Source: Actinomadura alba
GTDB lineage: Bacteria > Actinomycetota > Actinomycetes > Streptosporangiales > Streptosporangiaceae
Direction: 5' to 3'
Assembly (NCBI RefSeq): GCF_014323705.1
Contig: NZ_JABVEC010000005.1
Location: forward strand, 215,296-279,295
Length of the DNA stretch: 64,000 nt
Made by a program: the position numbers and the translations under genes. This document shows, in pieces, positions 7,968 through 16,437 of the stretch (position 1 is the first letter of the stretch; the number at the start of each line of letters is the position of its first letter). The notes beneath the pieces were generated by a model that saw only the letters and a program-made list of their open reading frames with translations, did not search any database and was not told where the DNA came from.

Positions 7968-8975
7968 TCAGCCCTCTCGGGAGCCGCCGGAGCGGCGGTG
8001 CACCCGAGGTGCCACCTCGTTCACCACGTTGATCACCGGATCGCCATTGATCGCCGCGGCGATGTTGGCGGCGACCTGCGACAGGATGTTGAGCTGGGCC
8101 TGTCCGGTCGCACCGGCGACGTGCGGTGACAGCAGCACGTTCTCGTGCGAGCGGAGCGGATGGTCGGCGGCCAGGGGCTCCGGCTCGAAGACGTCGAGCG
8201 CCGCCCCGGCGAGCCGCCCCGAGTTCAGGGCGTCCAGAACGGCCTGGTCCGGGGCGATCCCGCCCCGCGAGACGTTGACGAGGAAAGCCCCCTGCGGCAG
8301 CAGCGCGAGCCGCTCCGGGCCGAGCAGCCCGGCGGTCTCGGCGGTGCGGGGCAGCGCCATGACCAGGATGTCGGACCAGCCCAGCAGCTCGTCGAGCTCC
8401 AGGTAGGCGGGGGACACGTCGGGGCGCCGGCGTCGCGACCAGTAGGACACCTTGCAGCCGAGCGCCTCGAACAGCCGGGCGGTCTCGGCTCCGATCGCGC
8501 CGTACCCGAGGACGCCGACGCGCTGGGTGTGGATCTCACGGGTGCCGCGGCCCAGCAGCTCGGCCTGCGGCCACGAGCCGGAGCGCATCCGCCGGTCGCC
8601 CCAGACCAGGTGACGGCACAGGGCGAAGGCGGCGGCCACCGCCCACTCGGCGACCGCGCGGGCGTTGGCCCCGGCGGTGTTCGCCACCGGTACCTCGGCC
8701 GCGGTCAACGCCGCCAGATCGCAGCTGTCCACGCCGACCTGCGGCATCTGGACGAACGCCAGGTGAGGCGCGGCCGCGACCGCGTCGGCGTCCAGCGCCA
8801 GCACGCCGGTGAAGTCCCCGATCACGAGTTCCGCGTCGGCCAGCGCGGCGTGCAGGCCCTCGCGATCCCGGCTCCGCGGTACGGACACGTCCGCCGCCGG
8901 ATCGGTGAACAACCGCCGGATGATCGCTTCGTCGAGGGGAGGCAATGCCAGGATCCGCCACGGGCCGTCAGCCAT
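7968..8975 (-). CDS. D-isomer specific 2-hydroxyacid dehydrogenase
   Basis: 335 residues. The NAD-binding fold carries VGVLGYGAIG followed by SYWSRRRRPD, whose arginines suggest NADP(H) over NAD(H). The catalytic Arg is in VNVSRGGIAPD and the catalytic His in LLSPHVAGATG, with the acidic partner in between (ALDVFEPEPL). The reaction would be reversible reduction of a 2-oxo acid to the D-2-hydroxy acid (glyoxylate/hydroxypyruvate reductase-like); the true substrate cannot be told from sequence. It precedes the antiporter gene on the same strand and lies 47 bases downstream of the cyclo-ligase gene, so read-through from that gene is possible. Confidence 0.88.
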   Translation of the reverse strand: MADGPWRILALPPLDEAIIRRLFTDPAADVSVPRSRDREGLHAALADAELVIGDFTGVLALDADAVAAAPHLAFVQMPQVGVDSCDLAALTAAEVPVANTAGANARAVAEWAVAAAFALCRHLVWGDRRMRSGSWPQAELLGRGTREIHTQRVGVLGYGAIGAETARLFEALGCKVSYWSRRRRPDVSPAYLELDELLGWSDILVMALPRTAETAGLLGPERLALLPQGAFLVNVSRGGIAPDQAVLDALNSGRLAGAALDVFEPEPLAADHPLRSHENVLLSPHVAGATGQAQLNILSQVAANIAAAINGDPVINVVNEVAPRVHRRSGGSREG

Positions 8976-9022
8976 GCGTCATTCCTACCAGAGCGCTACT
9001 AATCGGACATAGATGTCGTGGG

Positions 9023-9643
9023 TCAGGTCGCCGGCCGGGTCCCCGGGAAGCGGTGGAAGCCCCCCGAAGGCGTGACGACGGCCCGGAGCCGCTGGTCGTG
9101 CGGTGCGGACGGCAGCGCCTCGACCAGCTCGGCGTCGTACACCAGGCCGACCGTGAGGATCTGCGGGCCGACCCGCGCCAGCGCGCGGTCGTACGACCCG
9201 CCGCCCCGGCCGAGGCGCACGCCGGTACGGTCGACCGCCAGCGAGGGGACGATCACGACGTCGGCCGCCTCCACGGCACGCACTCCGCGCGCCTCGGCGG
9301 TCGGCTGGAGCAGCCCGTACGGGCCGGGCACGAGCGAGTCGGGCCCCTCGTAGGTCGCCCAGTCGAGATCGCGATCCGGCAGCACCCGGGGGAGCAGCAC
9401 GTACGTCCCCCGCTTCCAGAGGGCGAACAGCAGCCCGCCGGTGTCGGGCTCGCTGCGGAGCGAGGCGTACGCGGCGATGGAGGCGGCCATCTCCACCTCG
9501 GGCAGCGTGAGCAGGGCGTCACGTATCGACCGCGCGGCCGCGGCGCGGTCCTCGGTGCCCATCGCACCCCGCGCGTCGACCGGCAGGGCCGCCCCCGCCG
9601 TCTTTCCCGCCGATGTTCCGGCCTGCCCCTCAGGGTCCTGCAC
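9023..9643 (-). CDS. 5-formyltetrahydrofolate cyclo-ligase
   Basis: 206 residues from the GTG at 9643, chosen over far-upstream starts because AAGGCGGAGAG lies just before it and because 190-210 residues is the family length. It converts 5-formyl-THF to 5,10-methenyl-THF with ATP. The C-terminal GRGGGSYDRAL motif is diagnostic, preceded by VIVPSLAVDRTGVRLG; an N-terminal basic/acidic helix is also present. It is divergent from galU with 33 bases between the starts, an arrangement conserved in mycobacteria (Rv0992c/Rv0993). Confidence 0.92.
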   Translation of the reverse strand: MQDPEGQAGTSAGKTAGAALPVDARGAMGTEDRAAAARSIRDALLTLPEVEMAASIAAYASLRSEPDTGGLLFALWKRGTYVLLPRVLPDRDLDWATYEGPDSLVPGPYGLLQPTAEARGVRAVEAADVVIVPSLAVDRTGVRLGRGGGSYDRALARVGPQILTVGLVYDAELVEALPSAPHDQRLRAVVTPSGGFHRFPGTRPAT

Positions 9644-9676
9644 GACTCTCCGCCTTCCGGTGACTAGGGTCAACGC

Positions 9677-10585
9677 ATGGCCGACTTCACACCTGTCCTC
9701 AAGGCGGTCGTCCCGGCGGCCGGCCTTGGAACCCGCTTCCTCCCCGCCACCAAGGCGACTCCCAAAGAGATGCTGCCCATCGTCGACAAGCCCGCGATCC
9801 AGTACGTGGTCGAAGAGGCCGTGTCCGCGGGCCTCACCGACGTGCTCATGGTGACCGGGCGCAGCAAGCGTTCCATCGAGGACCACTTCGATCGAGCCTA
9901 CGAGCTTGAGGAGGCACTGCACGCCAAGGGCGACGAAGAAAGGCTCGAAGCGGTACGCGAGTCCAGCGAGCTCGCCATCATGCACTACGTGCGCCAGGGC
10001 GAGCCCAAGGGGCTCGGGCACGCCGTCCACTGCGCCCGCCAGCACGTCGGCCGCGACCCCTTCGCGGTGCTGCTCGGCGACGACATGATCGACGCCCGCG
10101 ACCCGCTGCTCACCCGGATGATCGAGGTGCGCAACCAGTACGGCGGCAGCGTCATCGCGCTCATGGAGGTCGAGCCGGACCAGGTCTCCTCGTACGGCTG
10201 CGCCGCGATCGCGCCGACCGAGGAGGACGACGTGGTCAACGTGACCGATCTGATCGAGAAGCCGGCCCCCGAGGACGCCCCGAGCCGGTGGATCATCATC
10301 GGCCGCTACGTCTGCGATCCCGCGATCTTCGACGTACTGGACAAGACCCCGCCAGGGCGCGGCGGCGAGATCCAGCTCACCGACGCCCTGCGCACGCTCG
10401 CCGGCATGGAGGCGAGCGACGGTGGGCAGGTGCACGGTGTGCTGTTCCGGGGGCGCCGCTACGACACCGGCAACAAACTGGAGTACCTCCGCACAGTCGT
10501 GCAGTTCGCCTCCGAGCGGCCGGACCTGGCGCCCGAGTTCATGCCATGGCTCCGGGAGTTCGTGGCGGCGCACGACGACGCCTGA
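9677..10585 (+). CDS. galU: UTP-glucose-1-phosphate uridylyltransferase
   Basis: 302 residues, full length for GalU. It makes UDP-glucose from UTP and glucose-1-phosphate for cell-surface glycans and trehalose. The nucleotidyltransferase motif GLGTRFLPATKATPKEML is at residues 15-32, followed by DKPAIQYVVEEAVSAG, the LGDDMID metal site, and the late GGEIQLTDAL and RRYDTGNKLEYL motifs. It begins the conserved run galU-moeA(glp)-...-rimJ-glpR; moeA starts 58 bases downstream. Confidence 0.95.
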   Translation: MADFTPVLKAVVPAAGLGTRFLPATKATPKEMLPIVDKPAIQYVVEEAVSAGLTDVLMVTGRSKRSIEDHFDRAYELEEALHAKGDEERLEAVRESSELAIMHYVRQGEPKGLGHAVHCARQHVGRDPFAVLLGDDMIDARDPLLTRMIEVRNQYGGSVIALMEVEPDQVSSYGCAAIAPTEEDDVVNVTDLIEKPAPEDAPSRWIIIGRYVCDPAIFDVLDKTPPGRGGEIQLTDALRTLAGMEASDGGQVHGVLFRGRRYDTGNKLEYLRTVVQFASERPDLAPEFMPWLREFVAAHDDA

Positions 10586-10643
10586 ACGAGGGGCGGGCGA
10601 CATCCACGACCACGAAGCCGACACGAGGAGATGAGCTAGGGCG

Positions 10644-11864
10644 ATGAAGAGCGTCGAGGAACACCTCTCCGGGATCCTCAGTGCGGTGCCGCTGCTGGCG
10701 CCGCTCGACATCGCCCTGCTCGACGCTGAGGGCGCGTCGCTGGCCGAGCCGGTGACGGCGCCGGTTCCGCTGCCGCCCTTCGACAACTCCGCCATGGACG
10801 GGTACGCGGTCTGCGCCTCCGACGTGATGGCGGCGTCGCCGGAGACGCCGGTGTCGCTGCCCGTCATCGGCGACGTCATGGCGGGCGACCAGGCCATCTC
10901 GGCGATCGAGCCCGGCCTGTGCGCGCGGATCATGACCGGTGCGCCGATGCCCGCCGGGGCCGACGCGGTCATCCCGGTCGAGTGGACCGACGGCGGCACG
11001 GTGCGCGTGAACATCGCGCGTGCCGCGCCGCCCGGTCACTACATCAGGCGGGCCGGCGAGGACGTCCGGGCCGGTCAGGTGGTGCTGGAGCCGGGCGTAC
11101 GGCTGGGCGCGGCGCAGCTCGGCATGCTCGCCGCCGTCGGCCGGGGCCGCGTGCCCGTACGGCCCAAGCCGCGCGTCGTCGTCATGTCCACCGGCAGCGA
11201 GCTGCGCGAACCCGGCTCGCAGATCGCCCCGGGGCAGATCTGGGACTCCAACAGCTTCATGCTCGCCGTCGCCGTCCGCGAGGCGGGGGGAGTCGGCTAC
11301 CGCCAGGCGACGGTGGCCGACGAGTCCGACAAGGTCCTGGAGACGATCAAGGACCAGCTGACCCGCGCCGACGCGATCATCACGACGGGCGGCGTCTCGA
11401 TGGGTGCCAAGGACGTCGTCAAGGACGTGCTGTCGGGGCTCGGCACCATGGAGTTCAGCAGCGTCGCGATGCGCCCCGGCAAGCCGCAGGGCTTCGGGCT
11501 GATCGACGGCATCACGCCGATCTTCACCCTGCCCGGCAACCCGGTGAGCGCGTACGTCTCCTTCCAGGTCTTCGTACGGCCCGCCCTGCGCGCCATGCAG
11601 GGGCTGCCGCCCGAGTCGCTGCCCACGGTGCCCGCCGTGCTCACCCAGGAGATCACCTCGCCGCGCGGGGTGCGGCATTACCTGCGCACCCGGCTGAACC
11701 GCCCCCCCGGCGGCGAGGACCAGCGCTACGCGGCCACTCCCGCCGAGGGACAGGGTTCCCACCAGCTCGCCGCGCTGTCGTCGGCCGACGGGCTCATCGT
11801 CGTGCTCGAGGATGTCGAACGGCTCCCGGCGGGCGCCAGGGTCGACGTGATGAGGTTGCCATGA
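10644..11864 (+). CDS. glp: MoeA/gephyrin-like molybdopterin molybdotransferase (probable Glp)
   Basis: 406 residues. All MoeA motifs are present: PPFDNSAMDGYAV, IMTGAPMPAGADAVIPVE, STGSEL, TTGGVSMGAKD, MRPGKPQGFG and LPGNPVSAYVSFQ, followed by the C-terminal domain IV. MoeA inserts molybdate into adenylylated molybdopterin. In actinobacteria the copy next to galU, rimJ and a membrane protein is the gephyrin-like Glp, shown in Corynebacterium to act in cell division with its membrane receptor GlpR. Because a glpR-like gene lies 1.9 kb downstream, I infer this is Glp, while the direct overlap with moaC and closeness to mog also fit a cofactor-synthesis role. It overlaps moaC by ATGA. Confidence 0.88.
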   Translation: MKSVEEHLSGILSAVPLLAPLDIALLDAEGASLAEPVTAPVPLPPFDNSAMDGYAVCASDVMAASPETPVSLPVIGDVMAGDQAISAIEPGLCARIMTGAPMPAGADAVIPVEWTDGGTVRVNIARAAPPGHYIRRAGEDVRAGQVVLEPGVRLGAAQLGMLAAVGRGRVPVRPKPRVVVMSTGSELREPGSQIAPGQIWDSNSFMLAVAVREAGGVGYRQATVADESDKVLETIKDQLTRADAIITTGGVSMGAKDVVKDVLSGLGTMEFSSVAMRPGKPQGFGLIDGITPIFTLPGNPVSAYVSFQVFVRPALRAMQGLPPESLPTVPAVLTQEITSPRGVRHYLRTRLNRPPGGEDQRYAATPAEGQGSHQLAALSSADGLIVVLEDVERLPAGARVDVMRLP

Positions 11865-12361
11865 GCACGGAAGCAGAGGGGGCCGGCAGGGGCCCCTTCA
11901 CCCATCTGGACGAGTCCGGGGCGGCCCGGATGGTGGACGTGTCCGCCAAGGACGTTTCGGTCCGCACGGCGACCGCCACGGGCTTCGTACGGCTGTCGGC
12001 CGGCTGCGTGAGCGCCCTGCGTCAGGGCGACGTCCCCAAGGGCGACGCCCTCGCCGTGGCGCGCATCGCGGGAATCCAGGGCGCCAAGAAGACCCCGGAC
12101 CTGGTGCCGCTCTGCCACCCCATCGCGCTGCACGGCGTCTCGGTGACGCTCGAGGTACGCGATGCGGGCGTGGCGGTCACGGCGGTGGTCCGTACGGCCG
12201 ACCGGACGGGTGTGGAGATGGAGGCGCTCACCGCGGTCTCAGTGGCCGGGCTGGCGCTGATCGACATGGTGAAGGCCCTCGATCCGGCCGCTGTGATCAC
12301 CGATGTACGGGTCGAGGAGAAGACCGGCGGCAAGACGGGTACCTGGCGCCGGGACGGGTAG
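11861..12361 (+). CDS. moaC: Cyclic pyranopterin monophosphate synthase
   Basis: 166 residues from the ATG at 11861, which overlaps the moeA/glp stop as ATGA and implies translational coupling. MoaC converts 3',8-cyclo-7,8-dihydro-GTP to cyclic pyranopterin monophosphate, the first stable molybdopterin precursor. Visible motifs are ARIAGIQGAKKTPDLVPLCH and GVEMEALTAVSVAGLALIDM. Its partner moaA is not in the window. Confidence 0.93.
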   Translation: MSTEAEGAGRGPFTHLDESGAARMVDVSAKDVSVRTATATGFVRLSAGCVSALRQGDVPKGDALAVARIAGIQGAKKTPDLVPLCHPIALHGVSVTLEVRDAGVAVTAVVRTADRTGVEMEALTAVSVAGLALIDMVKALDPAAVITDVRVEEKTGGKTGTWRRDG

Positions 12362-12408
12362 ACCGGCCCGGACAAGTAGGTGATCACGGTGCTGGGAGGG
12401 AAGGGCAG

Positions 12409-12891
12409 ATGATCCGCGCGATGGCGCTCTCGGCGTCCAACCGGGCGGCGGCCGGGGTCTACGAGGACCGGTCCGGACCGGTGCTGGTGCAGCTGCTGAG
12501 GGAGGCCGGGTGCGAGGTCGAGGGGCCGTTCGTCGTCCCCGACGGTGAGCCGGTCTTCGAGGCCCTGAGGGATGCGGTCGAGGCCGAGTACGACCTCGTG
12601 GTGACCACGGGCGGCACGGGGCTGACCCCCACTGACCGGACCCCGGAGATGACCCGGCGGGTCCTCGAACGGGAAGTGCCCGGCATCGCCGAGGCCATCC
12701 GGCTCCAAGGGCGCGACAAGGTCCCCGCGGCGATCTTGTCTCGCGGCCTCGCGGGCGTCGCCGGAAGGACGCTCATCGTTAATCTTCCCGGCTCCACGGG
12801 TGGCGTTCGGGACGGTATGGCGGTACTGGGTCCGGTCATAATTCACGCGATTGACCAGATACATGGTGGAGATCACCCACGTACTGATTGA
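12409..12891 (+). CDS. mog: MogA/MoaB-family molybdopterin adenylyltransferase
   Basis: 160 residues. It has the MPT-binding fold with VVTTGGTGLTPTDRTPEMT and the C-terminal NLPGSTGGVRDGM motif. This family adenylylates molybdopterin before MoeA inserts molybdenum. Start ATG 12409 is preceded by GGGAGGGAAGGGCAG, a strong site. It follows moaC by 47 bases, completing a moeA-moaC-mog unit. Confidence 0.9.
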   Translation: MIRAMALSASNRAAAGVYEDRSGPVLVQLLREAGCEVEGPFVVPDGEPVFEALRDAVEAEYDLVVTTGGTGLTPTDRTPEMTRRVLEREVPGIAEAIRLQGRDKVPAAILSRGLAGVAGRTLIVNLPGSTGGVRDGMAVLGPVIIHAIDQIHGGDHPRTD

Positions 12892-12937
12892 GCTGGTGTC
12901 AACATTTGATGGCGTCCTGCGCACAGAGCAGGGAATC

Positions 12938-13585
12938 ATGGGATTTGTGGAGCGTATGCGGGGTTGGCCGGTCACCTTGACGGAGGGCCCGATCGGGTTG
13001 CGCCCATTGCGGATTCGCGATGCCGCGACGTGGCGGGACATGAGGGTGCGGAACGCCGAGTGGCTCCGTCCGTGGGAGCCCACCAATCCGGAGACCCCGC
13101 TGTTCCGCAGTGGGCTCGGGCCGTACATGGGCATGGTGCACACCATGCGCCGCGAGGCGCGGCAGGGCCTCGCCCTGCCCTGGGTCGTCACCTACCAGGG
13201 GAGCTTCGCGGGCCAGCTCACCGTGGGTGCGGTGGTGTGGGGCTCCGCCAGGTCGGCACAGATCGGCTACTGGGTCGACCGGCTCGTCGCCGGACGCGGG
13301 GTGATGCCCACGGCGGTCGCCATGGCGGTCGATCACTGCTTCTTCACCGTCGGCCTGCATCGCGTCGAGGCCAATATCCGGCCCGAGAACACCGCGAGCC
13401 GCCGCGTGGTGGAAAAGCTCGGGTTCCGGGAAGAGGGAATTAGGCGCCGGCAGCTCCACATCGACGGCGCCTGGCGAGATCACATCTGTTACGCGCTCAC
13501 CGTCGAGGACGTTCCCGGCGGCCTGCGGGCACGCTGGCTCGGTGACTCCCGGCAGGCATTTCCGCGGTCCTCTTCATCTCCGTGA
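12938..13585 (+). CDS. rimJ: GNAT N-acetyltransferase, RimJ/RimL type
   Basis: 215 residues from the ATG at 12938. The acetyl-CoA fold includes the ITxxGxIGLRPLRIRDA-type start, WVTYQGSFAGQLTVG, the GYWVDRLVAGRGVMPTAVAM pyrophosphate loop and HRVEANIRPENTASRRVVEK, typical of RimJ/RimL protein N-alpha-acetyltransferases and relatives. The gene corresponds in position to Rv0995, between the moeA and glpR homologues. The true substrate is unknown. Confidence 0.87.
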   Translation: MGFVERMRGWPVTLTEGPIGLRPLRIRDAATWRDMRVRNAEWLRPWEPTNPETPLFRSGLGPYMGMVHTMRREARQGLALPWVVTYQGSFAGQLTVGAVVWGSARSAQIGYWVDRLVAGRGVMPTAVAMAVDHCFFTVGLHRVEANIRPENTASRRVVEKLGFREEGIRRRQLHIDGAWRDHICYALTVEDVPGGLRARWLGDSRQAFPRSSSSP

Positions 13586-13757
13586 ACTTCTGCGATCAAC
13601 AGAGATTTGGTAAACAACGGGTCACCTTGCGCCCTATCTCGCGACACACCGCCCCTTATGCTCGTCAACTGCTGACACCGGGTCCTACCGTGCGGGACGT
13701 GAGCCTACGTGCGCCCAAGGTCAACTCGCGTCCTTGGCGCGCCCAAGAGGTGGGCCC

Positions 13758-14453
13758 GTGAGCAGCACCCTCCTCTATCTCGCCATCGTCGCGGTGTGGG
13801 CGGTCGTCCTCGTGCCCATGTACCTCCGGCGCGACAACGACACGGCCGGCATCTCCCGGCTGCTGCACCGCCGGTCGGGCATGGCCGAGCCGGGCATGGA
13901 CACGGCCACGGGCGGCACGCTCACCGAGACCGTGACCAGCACCATGACCGAGACGACGGCCGGTGACCGGCCCGACGGCGACGCGGACCGGCACTACGAG
14001 CCCTATCCGCGTGATCGTTCTGCGTCCGAGGAGATCTTCGACGAGGATCTGGACGGCCCCGGCCGCCGCGGCGTGCGCCGCGCCACGGTCATCGCCCGGC
14101 GCCGGCGCCGTACGTTCCTGCTCACGGTGATGAACCTCACCGGGGTCGGCATCGTGGCCGGCGGCCTCGCCCCCTGGTGGGTGTCGCTCCCACCGGTGGG
14201 TCTGCTCGTGTTCCACCTGGCGCTGCTGCGGGTCGCCGTCGGCATGGACGCCGCACGCAACGAGCGGCTGCAGCGGGCCCGAGCCGAGGCCCGGGCCGAG
14301 GCGCGCGCCGCCGAGCAGGCGAGGCTCGCCCAAGAGGCCGCCCAGGCGCAGATCATCGATCTGGCCGAGCGCGCCCGGGCCCGCGACGTGTTCGATCAGC
14401 ATGCCAAGCGGGAGGGCGACGAGGGCGACGTCGCACGCGCCGTCGGCGACTGA
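13758..14453 (+). CDS. glpR: GlpR/SepX-like membrane divisome protein
   Basis: 231 residues from the GTG at 13758, supported by AAGAGGTGG 5 bases upstream; an ATG 24 bases earlier has no site. An N-terminal helix (about residues 3-20, LYLAIVAVWAVVLVPMYLRR) is followed by an acidic cytosolic linker, then a helical hairpin near 117-165 and a charged Arg/Ala/Glu coiled-coil tail. Position and topology match GlpR of Corynebacterium (receptor of the gephyrin-like Glp) and SepX of Streptomyces, both cell-division membrane proteins. The family assignment rests on synteny plus topology. Confidence 0.75.
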   Translation: MSSTLLYLAIVAVWAVVLVPMYLRRDNDTAGISRLLHRRSGMAEPGMDTATGGTLTETVTSTMTETTAGDRPDGDADRHYEPYPRDRSASEEIFDEDLDGPGRRGVRRATVIARRRRRTFLLTVMNLTGVGIVAGGLAPWWVSLPPVGLLVFHLALLRVAVGMDAARNERLQRARAEARAEARAAEQARLAQEAAQAQIIDLAERARARDVFDQHAKREGDEGDVARAVGD

Positions 14454-14528
14454 TCGTCCGCCGGCGCCGTCCGGGCGGAAACCGATGCGCGAACATCCGC
14501 CAACCTTTGCTAACCTTGCTGAGTCCTT

Positions 14529-14605
14529 GGGGATGTAGCGCAGTCCGGTAGCGCACCTCGTTCGCATCGAGGGGGTCAGGGGTTCGAATCCCCTCATCTC
14601 CACCA
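14529..14605 (+). tRNA. tRNA-Ala (anticodon CGC)
   Basis: The cloverleaf folds fully: acceptor GGGGATG pairs with CATCTCC, D arm GCGC/GCGC, anticodon arm CCTCG-TTCGCAT-CGAGG with anticodon CGC (reads GCG), T arm AGGGG-TTCGAAT-CCCCT, discriminator A and encoded CCA at 14603-14605. The G3-U70 wobble, the alanine identity element, is present. The accessory island starts directly downstream. Confidence 0.95.
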
Positions 14606-14625
14606 AGGAGTGACTCAGACGCAAC

Positions 14626-14664
14626 GGCACCCACCTGCATCCGTGCAGGTGGGTGCCTTGTTTT
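14626..14664 (+). terminator. Rho-independent terminator of the tRNA
   Basis: Perfect 14-bp stem (14626-14639 with 14644-14657), 4-base loop, followed by TTGTTTTGTT. This is the most canonical terminator in the window. Confidence 0.9.
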
Positions 14665-14871
14665 GTTGATCGCCACGGTCCGGCTCTGTCCGGCCGTCGT
14701 CGATCCGCGGCGGGTGCCTGTGCCGAATACGTGCCGAAGCCTCCAGAGCTGGTGCCGCACCAGGCAACGCCCGGCTGTCACGCGCCTGTGGGGTGCGGAA
14801 AGTGAGTCGGTGCTGCTGACCTGCAGGTTGATGGCTTGAGCGTGGTGGGGGAACGGCCATCCTGACTGGTT

Positions 14872-15010
14872 GTGTTCTGGCCCTTCCCCTACCTCGTCCT
14901 CGGCCACGTTCTCCGGCTCTTGCTCCTGCTGGTGCGTGGAGACCGGAGCAAGGAATCCGAGATTCTCCTGCTCTGGCATCAGGTCGCTGTCCTACGCCGT
15001 CAGGTCGCAT
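14872..15010 (+). pseudogene. N-terminal stub of an IS481/IS3-type integrase-transposase
   Basis: Translation from GTG 14872 gives about 46 residues (FWPFPYLVLGHVLRLLLLLV, then KESEILLLWHQVAVLRRQVA) that match the hydrophobic start and first helices common to actinobacterial integrase-core transposases. The similarity stops near 15010 and the DDE domain is missing, so it is a dead fragment. The bases around it (14665-14871 and 15011-15187) hold no other gene that I can support. It marks past mobile-element activity next to the tRNA. Confidence 0.6.
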
Positions 15011-15187
15011 CCGACAGGATGCTCGTGGTGATCCTGGCTGTGGGGGACCGGGATCGGTGGTCGGGATCGATATCGCCCGCACGTCCAATCCAGCGCAGAA
15101 TCTCGGTGTTGCGCAGGCGATGGTGAATCTCGCTAGCTGACCGTTCTCCCGACGGAATCCGGTTCGGGTAGGGCAGAACGCGAGCAC

Positions 15188-15997
15188 CTATATGTGACCG
15201 GAAGCCACGCTGAGCCTGTCTAGGCGAGAGCGTGAACGCACTCTGCCACCAGTTGCAGCCAGCCGACGCGAAATCTCCTTCGCGGCGGTGTGGAGGGCCG
15301 GGGTGTAGCGGGTGAGGTCGGTAGTGGCGTGGACGACGATGCTGAGGGCTGCTTGGACGGTGCCGGTGGCGTCGGTGATGGGAGCGGCGATGCTGGCGCT
15401 GCCGAGGGTCATTTCTTCGCGGGCGGTGGCGATTCCGGTGGTTCGGGTGGTGGCGAGGGAGGCGGCGAGGCGGCCGGGCATGGTGAGGGTGTAGGCGGTG
15501 TAACGGCGTAGGCCGCGGGCGTGGAGTTCGGCGAGGAGTTCGGGGTGGACGTGGGCGAGCAGGAGCTTGCCGACGCCGGTGGCGTGCAGGGGGAGGTGGC
15601 CGCCGACTTCGGTGAGGGTGGGGACGGCGCGTAGGCCGGTGAGGCGTTCGATGATGAGGGCGTGGTGTCCGTCTCGGATGGCGAGTTGGACGTTTTCGTG
15701 GGTGGATTCGTAGAGGTCTTGCATGAGGGGTAGGGCGGTTTCGCGCAGGGTGGTGGCGCTGGTGGCGCGGTTGCCGAGTTTCCAGAGGTGCAGGCCGATG
15801 CGGTAGCGGCCGGTGGGGGTGCGTTCGACGCCGCCCCAGGTTTCAAGTGCGGCCAGCATGCGGTGTGCCGTGGTGAGGGGAAGTTGGGAGCGTTCGGCGA
15901 CGTCGGCCAGGGACAGGTCGGTGCCGTCGAAGACGTCGAGCAGGGTCAGTAGCCGGTGGACCGTTGACCGGCCGGGTTCACGAGCGTTACCCGACAC
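15188..15997 (-). CDS. IclR-family transcriptional regulator
   Basis: 269 residues from the GTG at 15997, chosen because GGGAGG sits 8 bases upstream and because the protein then starts SGNAREPGRS, aligning with AGNAAEPGRS of the IclR at 23609-24379. Winged helix at about 10-75 (LSLADVAERSQLPLTTAHRM), effector-binding domain at about 90-250 (LPLHATGVGKLLLAH). The coding strand is unusually C-rich at third positions compared with neighbours, suggesting separate acquisition. It is downstream of a broken FAD oxidoreductase gene on the same strand. Confidence 0.88.
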   Translation of the reverse strand: MSGNAREPGRSTVHRLLTLLDVFDGTDLSLADVAERSQLPLTTAHRMLAALETWGGVERTPTGRYRIGLHLWKLGNRATSATTLRETALPLMQDLYESTHENVQLAIRDGHHALIIERLTGLRAVPTLTEVGGHLPLHATGVGKLLLAHVHPELLAELHARGLRRYTAYTLTMPGRLAASLATTRTTGIATAREEMTLGSASIAAPITDATGTVQAALSIVVHATTDLTRYTPALHTAAKEISRRLAATGGRVRSRSRLDRLSVASGHI

Positions 15998-16054
15998 ACC
16001 AGTCACCTCCCGCCCCTGCCGAGCGGGCCGCGTCACCGTGGATCGCCCGGGTCG

Positions 16055-16300
16055 TCACAGCAGCGCGCCTTGCCTGCGCAGGGCGGCCCCCACGTCAGCG
16101 CGGTCGCTGCTGCCCTTGTGTGCGGTCAGTGCCGCGGCGACCCCGGCAGCGTGGCCGGCCGCAAACGCGGTTCCTCCCAGATAGCCGTGCCGTTCGATCA
16201 GGCAGGTCCGCGCGCCGAGCCGCGCGGCGCCGGCGGCAGCCACACCCGCAGCGGCGCCTCCAACGACGACGACGTCGAACTCGGCCGATTCACCCACCAC
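16055..16300 (-). pseudogene. FAD-dependent oxidoreductase with a large in-frame internal deletion
   Basis: The 81-residue frame joins the extreme N terminus of an FAD oxidoreductase (DVVVVGGAAAGVAAAGAARL, then ERHGYLGGTA, the dinucleotide-binding Rossmann motif and glycine loop) directly to what looks like its extreme C terminus (AAGHAAGVAAALTAHKGS, ending ALRRQGALL). The family is normally 400-500 residues, so the catalytic middle is missing while the frame stays open. It ends 57 bases before the IclR gene. An expressed remnant would bind little if any FAD. Confidence 0.7.
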
Positions 16301-16437
16301 GCAACACCTGCCCTTCCTGACGTAGGCCGTTGAGTGATGACGTCCAAGACGTCAGGGAGAATCCTCACGCCTAATCGTCGATGTTCAAAATGCTCATTGG
16401 GCTAGTCCGTTATGCTCGCAGGGCATATCCCGTATAC

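Noticed and set aside
9644..11014. Long upstream extension of the cyclo-ligase frame across galU and into moeA
   Set aside because: Low-complexity antisense to galU; the GTG at 9643 with a ribosome-binding site gives the correct family length.
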